A stretch of DNA of 64,000 nucleotides. It comes from Asterias amurensis. Its lineage: Eukaryota > Echinodermata > Asteroidea > Forcipulatida > Asteriidae. Positions within the stretch are counted from its first letter, which is position 1. Each line of letters opens with the position of its first letter. The translations under genes and the position numbers were made by a program. Under the pieces are notes generated by a model. That model was given only the letters and a program-made list of their open reading frames with translations. It ran no database searches and was not told the DNA's origin. This document shows, piece by piece, positions 21,892-32,418 of this stretch. The stretch covers positions 4,727,501 through 4,791,500 of the forward strand of contig NC_092660.1 of NCBI RefSeq assembly GCF_032118995.1, written 5' to 3'.

Positions 21892-22468
21892 ACCTCAACA
21901 TAATCGGATTGCACTTCCAGAACCCCGTACGAAAAGCTTTCATTAGCTCAGGATACGCCTATATGTTATCCTTTTTGCACCCACCGAGAGATGCCGTGAC
22001 CTTGTGTAGGATCCCCGGTTGCCCTCTGGTGGGCATTACTCCAACAAAAGAGAACAAATGTTAAGGTGTTTGCTGGGCATATGCTGGGAGTAGTATTCCC
22101 AGAACATGTCTCATTGTAGCAGCCACGCAAGTCGATACTTCAAACACAACTCATTATCGATTTCAAAACAAGGCTATCGAAAAAAATGGTTATTGATCGC
22201 TCACTTTTTTGTCTTTCAAGATTTGGGATGTGCTGTTTTCCTCTGAATTTATTTGTACGGCCGCCTCCTCAGTAAATATAGAAATAGAATCTGAAAAGCA
22301 CTTCACTGCCAGGCATACCTTGTTGCCTTAAGGAAATACATTTTCGCTGCTCTATAACTACGTCTATTGGGGGAAGAACATTGCAATAAACAAGTATTAT
22401 GGACTTTCGAAACCGACGACAATTCACGGCATAAGTATCGTACAGTTTTGCGCTTGCATGAGAATATT
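21892..22468. other. No feature seen
   Basis: No element end, repeat or exon I can support. Confidence 0.4.
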
Positions 22469-22829
22469 TTAAGGCACTGGACACTTTTAGTAACTCAAAA
22501 ATAGTTGTTGACATAAAAACTTACTTGGTATTGTAACGAGCAAAGGAGAGTTGGTAATAGTATTTTCAAAAAATGTGAGAAACAGCTCGGAAGTAACGTA
22601 GTTTTTTGAAAGAAGTAATTTCACTAAATAATATAATAGGCCTGAAGCCTATTATGCATCTGAAAGCACACAACGTTGTTCAACAAGGTTGTTTTTCTTT
22701 CACTGTTTTCTTGCAAATTCGATGACCATTGAGCCCAAATGTTCACAGGTTTGTTATTTTATGCATGTGTTGGGATACAGTGAGGTAACTGGCATGTTCT
22801 TTGTCAATTACCAAACGTGGCAAGCCATG
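22469..22829 (+). mobile_element. TTAA MITE family B
   Basis: The left end is TTAAGGCACTGGACACTTTT. The interior has the family B hairpin (TAGGCCTGAAGCCTA) followed by GCATCTGAAAGCACACAACG. The right end is decayed at ACCAAACGTGGCAAGCC and runs straight into an AGGACTAG element. Confidence 0.8.
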
Positions 22830-22925
22830 GGTCGATTTCACAAAGGTAGTCATAACTTAGGACTATAGCCCTAGGAATAAGTTAGGACGGGTAGCTCGTC
22901 CTATACTCTTTGTAAAATCCACCCT
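22829..22925. mobile_element. AGGACTAG element, short
   Basis: The ends GGGTCGATTTCACAAAGGTA and CTCTTTGTAAAATCCACCC are inverted. The interior is reduced to about 60 bp of CATAACTTAGGAC-type palindrome. It abuts the decayed right end of the preceding family B copy. Confidence 0.75.
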
Positions 22926-23055
22926 GTAAAGTCTCAAACCAACTTTAGTCACAACCGAAACATTTTTGTGCATATAGTTTTGATAGTCGCTATGCGCTGT
23001 TTACGTGAAAATATGTTTTTGAAGAAGAGCATGCAATATTGCAATGGAGTTCTAT

Positions 23056-23444
23056 TTAAAGGAAACGTTGCCTTGGATCGGACGAGTTGGTCAAAACAAA
23101 AGCGTTTGTAACCGTTTTGTATATAATGCATATGGTTGGAAAGATGTTTTAAAAGTAGAATACAATGATCCACACAAGTTTGCCTCGAAATTGCGTGGTT
23201 TTCCTTCTACAGTGCGAACTAACACGGTCGGTCATTTATGGGAGTCAAAATTTTGACCCCCATAAATGGCCGACGTGTTAGTCGACGAGGTAAAAGGAAA
23301 ACCACGCAATTTCGAGGCATGTTTGTGTGGATCATTGTATTCTACTTTTACAACATCTTTCTACCCATATGCATTTTATAAAAAACGGTTACAAACGCTT
23401 TTCAAAGACCAACTCGACCGATCAAAGGCAACGTGTTCCTTTAA
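23056..23444. mobile_element. TTAA-flanked foldback element, ~190-bp arms
   Basis: TTAAAGGAAACGTTGCCTTG at the left is matched by AAAGGCAACGTGTTCCTTTAA at the right. The whole 389 bp is one near-perfect inverted repeat closing at GTCAAAATTTTGAC. The arms include CAAAACGGTTACAAACGC-type and TCGAAATTGCGTGGTTTTCC sequence. Mismatches (for example the ends of the two ~20-bp blocks) show the arms have begun to diverge. The open frames that mirror each other on the + strand are products of the palindrome. Confidence 0.85.
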
Positions 23445-23904
23445 TGTTACAGGCATATTCGACATGCTTATTATTATGTATTATTAACTCAAGCCCCAAT
23501 AGCCTTTTTGAAATATGTTGGACACTAGTGCACTGTTTGATTTGGGTGTGTACAGACAAATTTACCCAAACCTAATAATGTTGTAGTATTGTGTCCACCA
23601 TATAGGCTTATTGATGTATCCCCTTTCCCCTCCCCGGAGTTTGACATCAATCCCTCCCGGCTATAAGCCAGCAAGAGGAAGGGGATTAAACCAAACCAAC
23701 AGTAGCTGTATTTGCTACAAGATTTTAGAAGTTGTCATCCAACATTCTTTGCAAGCTGTACCTGGTTTTTAAAAGATCTTCTTATTTTGTTCCACTTAAG
23801 CCCCTCTTATCACGTCTTATCAAGAAGGCCTTACTGCAGTCCCTAACCATTGCATTGAGAAAACTCGACAAAAAAATCGACATAATGATACGTGGTCATA
23901 TTGA
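23445..23904. other. No feature seen
   Basis: No supported exon, RNA gene or repeat end. Confidence 0.4.
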
Positions 23905-24296
23905 TTAAAGGGAAGGTACACGTTTGGTAATTGTCAAAGACCAGTCTTCTCACTTGGTGTATCCCATCATAACCATAAAATAACAAGCCTGTGAAAATTT
24001 GGGCTCAATCGATCATCGAAGTTGCGAGAAAATGATGAACGAAAAAAACACCCTTGTTGGACGAATTTGTGTGCTTTCAGATAAGAATAAAAGACTTCTA
24101 ACTAGAAGTCTTCTATTATTTGAGTGAGAAATGACCTCTTTCTCAAAAACTACGTTACTTCAGAGGGAGTAGTTTCCCACAATGTTTTATACTATCAACA
24201 GCTCGCCAATGCTCGTTACCAAGGCAGTTTTTTAAGTTTAGTCAGTTTTTTAAATATTTGTTTTGAGTAATTACCAAACATATACCTTCCCTTTAA
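23905..24296 (-). mobile_element. TTAA MITE family B
   Basis: TTAAAGGGAAGGTACACGTT at the left and ACATATACCTTCCCTTTAA at the right are inverted ends that differ from the family B consensus but match each other, so they mark a distinct subtype. The interior has AAGACTTCTAACTAGAAGTC as the hairpin and GAGTGAGAAATGACCTCTTT, as in family B. Confidence 0.8.
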
Positions 24297-25029
24297 ATCA
24301 TCCCAAATCTAACACTGTATTTATATCTACCTCTTCTTCGCAGCTGTATGGTTGAACCATTGGGGACTTTCAAACAGTAGGGTGTTGTATCTAATAATCC
24401 AGCCGATTATGGAGCGCAGCATGTAATTAAAAACTCCATGGTAGATAGACTATACACTCAATGTTAACTCCAATATGTACGGTCAATTAATAACACACGA
24501 TAATATCAGTTGAGAGAGATGCACTCTGTCCACCTAAACCAAGCTCTCAAAGCAGGAATGTAGATTGCACGTTGAAGAATAACATGGCATCAGTTTGATA
24601 AGGAATAGCGGGTAGCCAGGATGGTGAAGGCCTGGTAGCTAGTGACACGAGCTCACACGCGGACCAGCGTTGCTATAACTCCCGCTTGAAATAATTTTCA
24701 CTTCGATGCGAGCACTAGACTGTAATATATATAAACTCACGCGCTCGTGTATCAATACGTTTTTTTTTTTAACCTGCGTGGCGGAAACACACCGGGTGAG
24801 CTTTGATGGTTTTGTTGGTTCATTATTTTGGAGACAAACTCAGGTAGGGATGAGAATTAATGAAGGGCTTACCTTCCACTGAGCGGGGGAGGCTGCTGAA
24901 AACTGTCCATTGACGATTGTAGTGTCCACCCCGCGGCGTAGTAACACCAGCTGAACCTGTTTCTACAATGATGCGTATTGTGAGCAGGCAACAGTTTGAA
25001 AAGAGGCAGGGGAGGATGAGCGATTGTTG
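24297..25029. other. No gene; TATA-like sequence only
   Basis: GTAATATATATAAACTC at about 24721 resembles a TATA box, but no downstream exon is evident. GC-richer patches lie at 24600-24700 and 24870-24960. I would not call a promoter on this alone. Confidence 0.35.
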
Positions 25030-25970
25030 CCGCCGATGCGTTCACAACGGCTGTTGCATGAGGAGTTTTTTATATGAAGCACTGAGGGTTAAAGGTGCAA
25101 CCTAATTTCATGGCGATGTTTTTTATGTTTTAGTTTATTCTACGTAACCTTTTTTAAATGTGGGATATTATCTTCGCATTAATGCTTCCCGTCGTATCTA
25201 CAAAGGCCGTTGCATGACGATTTCAGTGTGTGCATGAAACACTGCGGTTAAAGTTGCATCCTCACTTAAAGGCAGTGGACACTATTGGTAATTACTCAAA
25301 ATAATTATGAGCATAAAACCTTACTTGGTGACGAGTAATGGGGAGAGGTTGATGGTATAAAGTATTGTGAGAAACAGCTCCCTCTGAAGTGCCATAGTTT
25401 TCGAGAAAGAAGTAATTTTCCATGAATTTGATTTCGAGACCTCAGATTTAGAACTTGAGGTCTCGAAATCAACCATCTAAACGCACACAACTTCGTGTGA
25501 CAAGGGTGTGTTTTTCTTTCATTATTATCTCGCAATTTCAAAGACCGATTGAGCTCAAATTTTCACAGGTTTGTTATTTTATGCATATGTTGAGATACAC
25601 CAACTGTGAAGTCTAGTCTTTGACAATTACCAATAGTGTCCACTGGCTTTAATGGTAATGATTTTTATTTTCCAGTATATTTGATTATGCATTTTTATTA
25701 TTGGGTAGGCCATTCTCCAGGCATGATGTCCCTTCATGTTTTTAATTTGAAGCACTACGGATAAATGTGTAACCTGATTTTATGGTGATGGACACGTTCA
25801 GTTATTGTCAAAGACCAATGTCCTCACTTGGTGTATCCAAACATAATTACGCTGTTGCGCATAGTGAGTTTTTATTTTGTACGAAGCACTACGGTTAAAG
25901 GTGTGATTTCATGATGATTTTTAGTTGTATATTTCATTGGTTTTTTTTAAAATTCTCTGCGCTATATAGA
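25030..25970. repeat. Degenerate ~130-150-bp repeat split by a MITE
   Basis: A unit with GAAGCACTACGGTTAAAGGT, then AACCTGATTT(C/T)ATG and a T-rich GATGATTTTTAGTT, recurs near 25079, 25229, 25750 and 25876. Once the 387-bp family A element at 25266-25652 is removed the spacings are about 150, 134 and 126 bp. The element therefore lies within an existing local tandem array. Confidence 0.6.
25266..25652 (+). mobile_element. TTAA MITE family A
   Basis: Full-length copy with TTAA at both ends and the hairpin intact. The right end has one change (CACTGGCTTTAA). It lies within the degenerate array described above. Confidence 0.9.
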
Positions 25971-26434
25971 TATAATTATATTGTTCGAAATACTTATAGA
26001 CGCTCTTTCTTTTTTAGTCCGAGAAACGGACTATGAAAGGGCCAAAACGTCTGGCCATTAATTATGCTTTTTGCATTTATACCATAGATCCTTTTGGTTG
26101 GTAGGCAGTTTGCAACAGCTAGTTCTATTTTCTCAGAATTATATTGTATGTAAATTGACCGTTTATCCTTGTTTAAATTTACATCTGTAATAAGTCTCAG
26201 GGTGAAGGGTCCACACACCTGTAATTTTAGTTGAATTATGCATAGATCCTTTAATAAAATAGGATGCAACAGCCGTCAACGACGTCACACCAAAACAACA
26301 CAAAATCGAAAGGTCTGATTGTAAATATGAATTGTTTTCGTGAATAATTAAAGACGTTTTACAGACACACTCACTCACTTTGGGCATCCCCGAGGGACTG
26401 ACCGAGTTAAGAACCTTTCAACCGCAACCGTCGT
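25971..26434. other. No feature seen
   Basis: AT-rich sequence without a supportable exon or element end. Confidence 0.4.
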
Positions 26435-26445
26435 TTAAAGGCACA

Positions 26446-26593
26446 GGGGTCGATTTCACAAAGAGTTAGGACTAGTTCTAACTTAGGACTAGTCTTAGGA
26501 GATACGAAAACTGTACGGCTAGTCCTAAGTTAGGACGAGTAACGCGTCCTAACTAGAGATAAGACTAGTCTTAACTCTTTGTGAAATCCACCC
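26446..26593. mobile_element. AGGACTAG element nested in family B
   Basis: The ends GGGTCGATTTCACAAAGAG and CTTTGTGAAATCCACCC are inverted, with GTTAGGACTAG palindromes inside. It sits directly after the first TTAAAGGCAC of the host. The pair at 10749-11068 sits at nearly the same position in its own host. Confidence 0.8.
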
Positions 26594-26622
26594 GTGATTA
26601 CTCCTGCAAAATAGTTGTTAGG

Positions 26623-27010
26623 TTAAAGGCAGTGGACACTATTGGTAATTACTCAAAATAATTATTAGCATAAAACCTTACTTGGTAACGAGTAATGGGG
26701 AGAGCTGGTGGTATAAAACATTGTGAGAAACGGCTCCCTCTGAAGTGCCATAGTTTTCGAGAAAGAAGTAATTTTCCACGAATTTGATTTCGAGACCTCA
26801 AGTTTAGAACTTGAGGTCTCGAAATCAACCATCTAAACGCACACAACTTCGTGTGACAGGGGTGTTTTTTTCTTTCATAATTATCTCGCAACTTCGATGC
26901 CCGATTGAGCTCAAATTTTCACAGGTTTGTTATATTTTATGCATATTATGAGATGCACCAACTGTGAAGGCTAGTCTTTGACAATTACCAATAGTGTCCA
27001 CTGCCTTTAA
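26623..27010 (+). mobile_element. TTAA MITE family A nested in family B
   Basis: Full-length 388-bp copy with TTAA at both ends. Removing it with one TTAA joins GTTGTTAGG to TTAAAAACTTACC, matching the family B sequence GTTGTTAGCATAAAAACTTAC. It therefore inserted into a pre-existing family B copy. Confidence 0.9.
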
Positions 27011-27230
27011 AAACTTACCTGGTAACGAGCAATGGAGAGCTGTTAATAGTTTAAACAATTTTGAGAAACAGCTCCCTCTGTCTGAGGTAACATTGTTTTT
27101 GAGAAAGAGGTTTTATTCACTCAATATAATAAAAGACTTGAGCCCTGAAGTCTTTAATTGTACATTTGAAAGCACATAAATATGTGGAAGAAGGTCCTTT
27201 AATTATTCTCTTGCAATTTCGATGACCAAT

Positions 27231-27371
27231 AGGAGACTTTGGGACGCTAGGTGGCAGCAAACTTACCAGGTAAATTTCCATTGTTTACGTAGTTCTGAGC
27301 GTGTGCACATGACCGAGAACAATGGATTTTACCTGGTAAGTCTGCTGCCACCAAGCGTCCCAAAAGTCTCC
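27231..27371. mobile_element. Foldback MITE with GGAGACTTTgGGACGC ends
   Basis: GGAGACTTTGGGACGCTAGG then TGGCAGCAAACTTACCAGG faces TTACCTGGTAAGTCTGCTGCC then ACCAAGCGTCCCAAAAGTCTCC. The host reads ACCAAT on the left and ATTGAG on the right, against ACCAATTGAG in uninterrupted copies, so a 2- to 3-bp target duplication fits. A larger relative is at 38897-39117 and a half copy at 38079-38165. Confidence 0.8.
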
Positions 27372-27481
27372 CATTGAGTCCAAATGTTCACAGGTTTGTT
27401 ATTTTATGCATATGCCTATGTTGGAATACACCCAGTGAGACCAATGGGCTTTGACATTATTAACAAGCAGTGCCTTCAAAT

Positions 27482-27943
27482 AAGTTTGTGTTTATCTGAA
27501 CTGACCTTAGTTCGCAAGGACTTCAGAAAACTAGCAAAGGCAATATTTTGTCGAATGTTTTTTATAATGTTTTCTCCTTGTTCAAAATAATTGTGCTTTT
27601 TGTGGGTTGCCTTTCTTATTAAGTGGTTTACAACGTCGTAACCTTGTGAAAAGCAAAACTATTTAGCATGAATGGTAGTAACATGTGTAAGCATGCCTGA
27701 TGCACAGTCTTTCCATTCGTCACCATACGCTCATCAGATATGGCTGGTGTGGATAGTTTATAAACTCATTTTTCCCCAGTAAAATGTCTGCAAAAATCAT
27801 ACCAAAGGTGTGCGTGCGTTGGTTATTTTCTTTAGAAATGTTTATGTAAACATGAGAATTATTGGGAAATTCCTAATCAGAACATGACCTTCACTTTGAC
27901 CATTTTTGCTGGAGATGAAGTGTAGCTAAAATCCGTGCGACTG
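27482..27943. other. No feature seen
   Basis: No supported exon or repeat end. Confidence 0.4.
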
Positions 27944-28304
27944 TTAAAGGCGCTGAACACTGTCGGTAATTACTTACTGTTAATATTAGCAGTACTTTGG
28001 ACTGAGCAATTGAGAGCTATTGATTGTATAAAACATTTTGAGGAATGGCTCTCTCTGAATTAACATAGTTTTCGAGAAAGAGGCAAATTCTCACTAAAAT
28101 AATAAAAAGGCTTCAGATTCTATTATGCAACTTTTTATAAGCACACGAAGTTGTGCAAGAAGCGTGTTTTTATTTTCATTATTTTCTTGCAACTTCGATG
28201 ACCATTTAAACCAAATTTTCACAGGTTTTATATGTATGCTTTTGTTTGGATGCACTAAGATGCACTGGTCCTTGACAATAACCAAAGATGTCCAGTGCCT
28301 TTAA
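27944..28304 (+). mobile_element. TTAA MITE family B
   Basis: TTAAAGGCGCTGAACACTGT at the left and GATGTCCAGTGCCTTTAA at the right, with TTAA on both sides. The family B core is present: GAGAAAGAGGCAAATTCTC, then the AATAATAAAAAGGCTTCAGA hairpin and GCACACGAAGTTGTGC. Confidence 0.85.
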
Positions 28305-28443
28305 TGGGCCGTTTGGTGTGCACCGTTTTGTTAGGTCACTGGTATCTATAATAAGGGCATGTTGAATTCCGTCAGAAATCGCCTGTGATTGGTGTACTTA
28401 TAGGCTGGAACATGCCTGACAATCCGTGTGTAGCGAAACAGTC

Positions 28444-28810
28444 TTAAAGACAGTGGACACTATTGGAACTGTCAACGACCAGTCTTCACTTGTATCTCAA
28501 CAAATGCATAAAATTTCAGCTCAATCGGTCATCGAAGTTGCGAGATAATAATGAAAGAAAAATCACCCTTGTCACACAAAGTTGTGTGCTTTCTAATGCT
28601 TGATTTCGGGACCTCAAGTTCTAAATCTGAGGTCTCGCAATCAAATTCGTGGGAAAATTACTTCTTTCTCGAAAACTATGTTACTTCAGAGGGACCAGTT
28701 CTCACAATGTTTTATACTATCAACCTCTCCCCATTACTACTCGTTACCAAGTATGTTTTTATGCTAATAATTATTTTGAGTAATTACCAATAGTGTCCAC
28801 TACCTTTTAG
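28444..28810 (-). mobile_element. TTAA MITE family A, short left arm
   Basis: It starts TTAAAGACAGTGGACACTAT. The left subterminal part is shortened (ATTGGAACTGTCAACGACC and missing bases before AAATTTCAGCTC). The right end reads ACTACCTTTTAGG, so the final TTAA has mutated to TTAG. The hairpin remains. Confidence 0.85.
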
Positions 28811-29390
28811 GAACCATGGCTAAAATATGTAGGAACAACATTTCTAGCTAATTGGAGGTTTTATAACTTAAGCATCCATACGATAAAAAAAAATATAAAA
28901 AAAAAAAAAATACTTAACAGAATGGTTTTCGTTCCACGTCATGGCTATGACTCACAACCATGAGTGAATTATGAATCTTAGGGGTATACGAAAATTGTAA
29001 AATGCAAAACATATTATACAAAAATATAATCATAAAAAAATACCCGCATAATTTAGAGACAAAAAAACGAACAACCGACAGGGACTAATAAATTCCACTT
29101 TTCTAGATCACCGGAGTCGATGTACTTTCACGCAACACTGGTATTTCTAGTGGTAAAACAATCAACATGTGTATGGTACATTTACCTTTATGGTGGTGAT
29201 GAAATCAGCGATTGTCAGTGATATTTCATCATCCGTTCATGCCGACGTGTGGATTTCAAGTTAGGATTTACCTCATGATGCATCTTCGTTCGGTGGGGCA
29301 CTTAGTGGCGTAACTAAGGTGCCAATGGGGCAGAGGGCGTGCCCCTAAATATCGTACCCCGCAATTGCCAACAAAAAATGGTAAATGACA
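28811..29390. other. No gene; A-rich tracts
   Basis: Long A runs at about 28886-28912 and 29034-29040. No exon or element end is supported. Confidence 0.4.
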
Positions 29391-29722
29391 TTAAAGGGTA
29401 CGTTTACCTTTGGTTTTTAGAACCGTTGGATTGTTTGAACACGTTGTACATTTATATAGGCCTACTATAAAAACTAGCATGTGAAAATATTTAAGATATC
29501 GCCGGAAATCTGGAGCGAATATTATGTCCAGGGATAATAATCCGTAAAGGGAATACACAATCCGATAAATGTTATTCTCAGATAAAACATTTTGGGGGCA
29601 TAACAACTGATATCTTTTTGCATGATCATTAAGACTAGTGAAAAAAACGTTTCTCAGAGTGCTTTATATACTGTCGTAAGCTGCTGTAGGCTTCTGTACC
29701 CAAAACGTTGTATTGCCATTAA
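29391..29722 (+). mobile_element. Probable TTAA MITE family C
   Basis: It starts TTAAAGGGTACGTTTACC and shares AATCCGTAAAGGGAATACAC with the 4799-5127 element. The right boundary is taken as the TTAA where the next element begins; its terminus (CAAAACGTTGTATTGCCA) is not clearly inverted, so that end is uncertain. Confidence 0.4.
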
Positions 29723-30109
29723 AGGCAGTGGATACTATTGGTAATTACTCAAAATAATTATCAGCATAAAACCATACTTGATAACGAGTAAAGGGAGAGG
29801 TTGATGGTATAAAACATTGTGAGAAACGGTTCCCTCTGAAGTAACATATAGCTTTCGAGAAAGAAGTAATTTTCCACGAATTAGATTTCGAGACCTCAAG
29901 TTTAGAGTTTGAGGTCTCGAAATCAAGTATCTGAAAGCATACAACTTCGTGTGACAACGGTGTGTGTTTTTTCTTTCATAGTTATCTCGCAACTCCGGCG
30001 ACCAATCGAGCTCAAATTTTCACAGGTTTGTTATTTTATGCATATGTTGAGATGCACCAAGTGAGAAGACTGGTCTTTGACAATTACCAATAGTGTCCAC
30101 TGCCTTTAA
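29719..30109 (+). mobile_element. TTAA MITE family A
   Basis: Full length, with TTAA at both ends and the standard hairpin (TTTCGAGACCTCAAG, complement GAGGTCTCGAAATC). One terminal change (GTGGATACTATTGG). Confidence 0.9.
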
Positions 30110-30149
30110 TTACAAGAATGTAACCAAACGTATGTCTACCTAACAAGGA

Positions 30150-30216
30150 GAGCACAAACTTGGCACGTTAATCAGAAGGTCTGAGGTTCAAGTCCTGTCC
30201 TACTCCCTTTGTCTTT
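30150..30216 (+). mobile_element. tRNA-like SINE head, weak
   Basis: GGCACGTTAATCAGAAGGTC then TGAGGTTCAAGTCCTGTCC contains a good B box (GGTTCAAGTCC) in tRNA-like context, but the A box is poor and no full cloverleaf is visible. It is probably a decayed tRNA-derived SINE. Confidence 0.35.
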
Positions 30217-30586
30217 GTTCAACCCTCAAATAAATTTAAGCTATCAGTATATTTTTTGACCAAGTCTTTATAGAAGGAAAAAAATCCCGTTTTTATTGCT
30301 TACTAAAAATAGCCTCTACTTTGCCTTTCATTGAAACGCCACGGTCATGAGGTTTTTTTTTTCAATCAAAATGCGAATTATAACAATAATTGGAGACCTC
30401 CATAGACATCCGAAACAGCCTTGAGACTGATGTTATAAAACAAAATGAATGATGGTAAAGGTTGCTCATTTTGAAGTAAAAATATTGGCGTAAAAAATTC
30501 ATTTCATCAAGCCATACAGCCTGCTTATGGAACTTTTTGCAAAAGTTGGTTGGGGGTTAATTTTTGGATGAGTGAATTTATTAATT
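30217..30586. other. No feature seen
   Basis: AT-rich, with T and A runs; no supported exon or repeat. Confidence 0.4.
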
Positions 30587-30975
30587 TTAAAGACACTTGA
30601 CACTATTGGTAATTGTCAAAGACCAGTCTTCTCACTTGGCTGCTTTGTGTATCTCAACATATGCATAAAATAACAAACCTGTGAAATTTTTTAGCTCAAT
30701 TGGTCGTCGAAGTTGCAGGATATTCATGAAAGAAAAAACACCCTTGTCCCACGGAGTTGTGTGCTTTCAGATGCTTGATTTTGAGACCTCAATTTCTAAA
30801 TCTGAGGTCTCGAAATCAAATTCGCGGAAAATTACTTCTTTCTCGAAAACTACGTTACTTCAGAGGGAACCGTTTATCACAATGTTTTATACCAACATCC
30901 CCCATTACTCGTTACCAAGTAGTTTTATGCTAATCATTATTTTGAGTAATTACCAATAGTGTCCACTGCCTTTAA
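30587..30975 (-). mobile_element. TTAA MITE family A
   Basis: TTAA at both ends (TTAAAGACACTTGACACTAT at the left, standard right end). A small extra block, GGCTGCTTTGTG, lies in the left subterminal region. The hairpin is intact. Confidence 0.9.
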
Positions 30976-31245
30976 TGATCCAATGTTTTAGAATCGGGTA
31001 AAACATAAAAAAAATTCAGTGATGACAACGTTGTTCTCCTGACCCCTGTTGGTTGACACCCTTCTCTTGGGTGCATGGTATGGTTTAACTTGAAATTTAA
31101 GGCATAATGGGTTCACCCCCATTTAAAAAAAAATATTATTGCGATCTGTGTACAAACTTCCTCTGCTAGCGCCCTCTTGTGAATCATCCACCTTCAGCCC
31201 ATGTAAATTTTCATTATAGGGGACGCGATCTCGGGCAGACTTCCA

Positions 31246-31740
31246 TGGGACACCGGTGTCAGATGCAATTGTGTCCGCCATGTAATACTGTCCGCTCCGG
31301 ACACTTTTGCATATGCAATCGTGTCCGGGGCTATGCAAAAACCGTCCGCTGGACATGTACATGACTGTACATGTATGTGCGCGCGTAAGCGAGCGTGCAC
31401 ACACTGAACCTATGCAGCATGAATATTCACGTATTTTATGATTGCAGGGAATACCCAACGGCCGAACCTTTCTTTCAAGACATGCACTTAGCTTGCAAAC
31501 AATGGCGAACGTGTTCGGTCGACCAAGGGGCGTTTAATTTACTGCCAGGACGGTTTTGCACGGTGGCGGACACAACTGCATATGCAAATGTGTCCGAGCG
31601 GACACAATTGCATTATGCAGCAGAGTCCGGCCGGACACGATTGCATATGCAAAACCGTCCGGCAAACATTATTGCATATGCAATAATGTCCTCCGGATAG
31701 TATTGCATAGAAGAAATAATTGCATGTGACACCGGCCCTC
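31246..31740. mobile_element. MITE with repeated TTGCATATGCAA / GGACAC motifs
   Basis: The ends GGGACACCGGTGTCAGATGC and GCATGTGACACCGGCCCT are inverted. Both flanks are packed with GTGTCCG / CGGACAC and with palindromes TTGCATATGCAA, TGCATTATGCA and TTGCATATGCAATAATG, at least eight in all. The middle (31370-31530) has TGTACATGACTGTACATGTA and a unique stretch. ATGCAAAT octamers also occur (31580). Regular subterminal motifs of this kind usually mark transposase-binding repeats. The interior open frames are short and unrecognised. Confidence 0.65.
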
Positions 31741-31844
31741 GTTTGCGTAACTGTGTGTCGTCTTCTCTCGAAGGAGTTGGATAGTGAGCCTTTCTATTGA
31801 ACTAGTCTTTTTATTTGTGTTAAAACATTGTGTATGTGTCTTCA

Positions 31845-32015
31845 AGGAACATAGAATAAAACTTACACGGTCTAATGACGATGATAATAGAAAACATTCC
31901 GGATTATTTCTTTAAGTCGATGTCATGCAAGTATAAATGTGCAATCGGTTTTTCACTAAATATACTTTCTCGTGACCCATATGGCAAATCGATTTCAAAC
32001 TTCTAAATGTTTGCC
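31845..32015 (-). mobile_element. Fragment of family D element
   Basis: ACTTACACGGTCTAATGACG then ATGATAATAGAAAACATTCC, and TTTTTCACTAAATATACTTT then CTCGTGACCCATATGGCAAA, match the reverse complement of the right half of the 15031-15415 element. Its ends are lost. Confidence 0.6.
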
Positions 32016-32418
32016 ATTTTTGTATTTGGGGAAGACATAAAGTGCTTCTATACACTGCCATTAACTGTTTTGTTCGCAAACAAACAAAAAGTATTGTTAC
32101 AGTTAGTTCCTTTAAAACAAAAGGGTCGAGTGAACTTCTAGTGCCGCTGATCATCAACGTGTGAAGGTTTGTTATTTCTCCAATTAGGCTGCTAATGAAG
32201 AAGACGGCCCGTACCAAGCCCATGCTAATGGAAGCGTGTCTAATTATTGCATTATATCTTAGCCCAAGCTAATGCATCAAGCGTGTCTATTAATTATTGC
32301 ATATCATCGATGTATAATGGTTTCCCGTATAGATTTTTGCAGACATGTAGACTGTGTGTGTTTATTTATAATCAATATGAATAAAATACTAAGGCTCTTT
32401 GAGCAAAGATGATGTTTA

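Larger units (their letters stand above)
26435..27481 (+). mobile_element. Family B MITE broken by three nested elements
   Basis: The pieces, in order, reconstruct a single family B copy: TTAAAGGCAC (26435-26445), GTGATTACTCCTGCAAAATA through GTTGTTAGG (26594-26622), AAAACTTACCTGGTAACGAG onward (27011-27230), and ATTGAGTCCAAATGTTCACA to the decayed end TGCCTTCAAA (27372-27481). Between the pieces lie an AGGACTAG element, a full family A element bounded by TTAA, and a GGAGACTTT foldback element. The host is therefore older than all three. Confidence 0.75.

Noticed and set aside
24718..24740. TATA-box-like sequence
   Set aside because: AT-rich DNA gives such matches often, and no initiator or exon follows.
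31123..31458. 111-codon minus frame
   Set aside because: It overlaps the left flank of an inverted-repeat element with repeated motifs; no domain is recognised.
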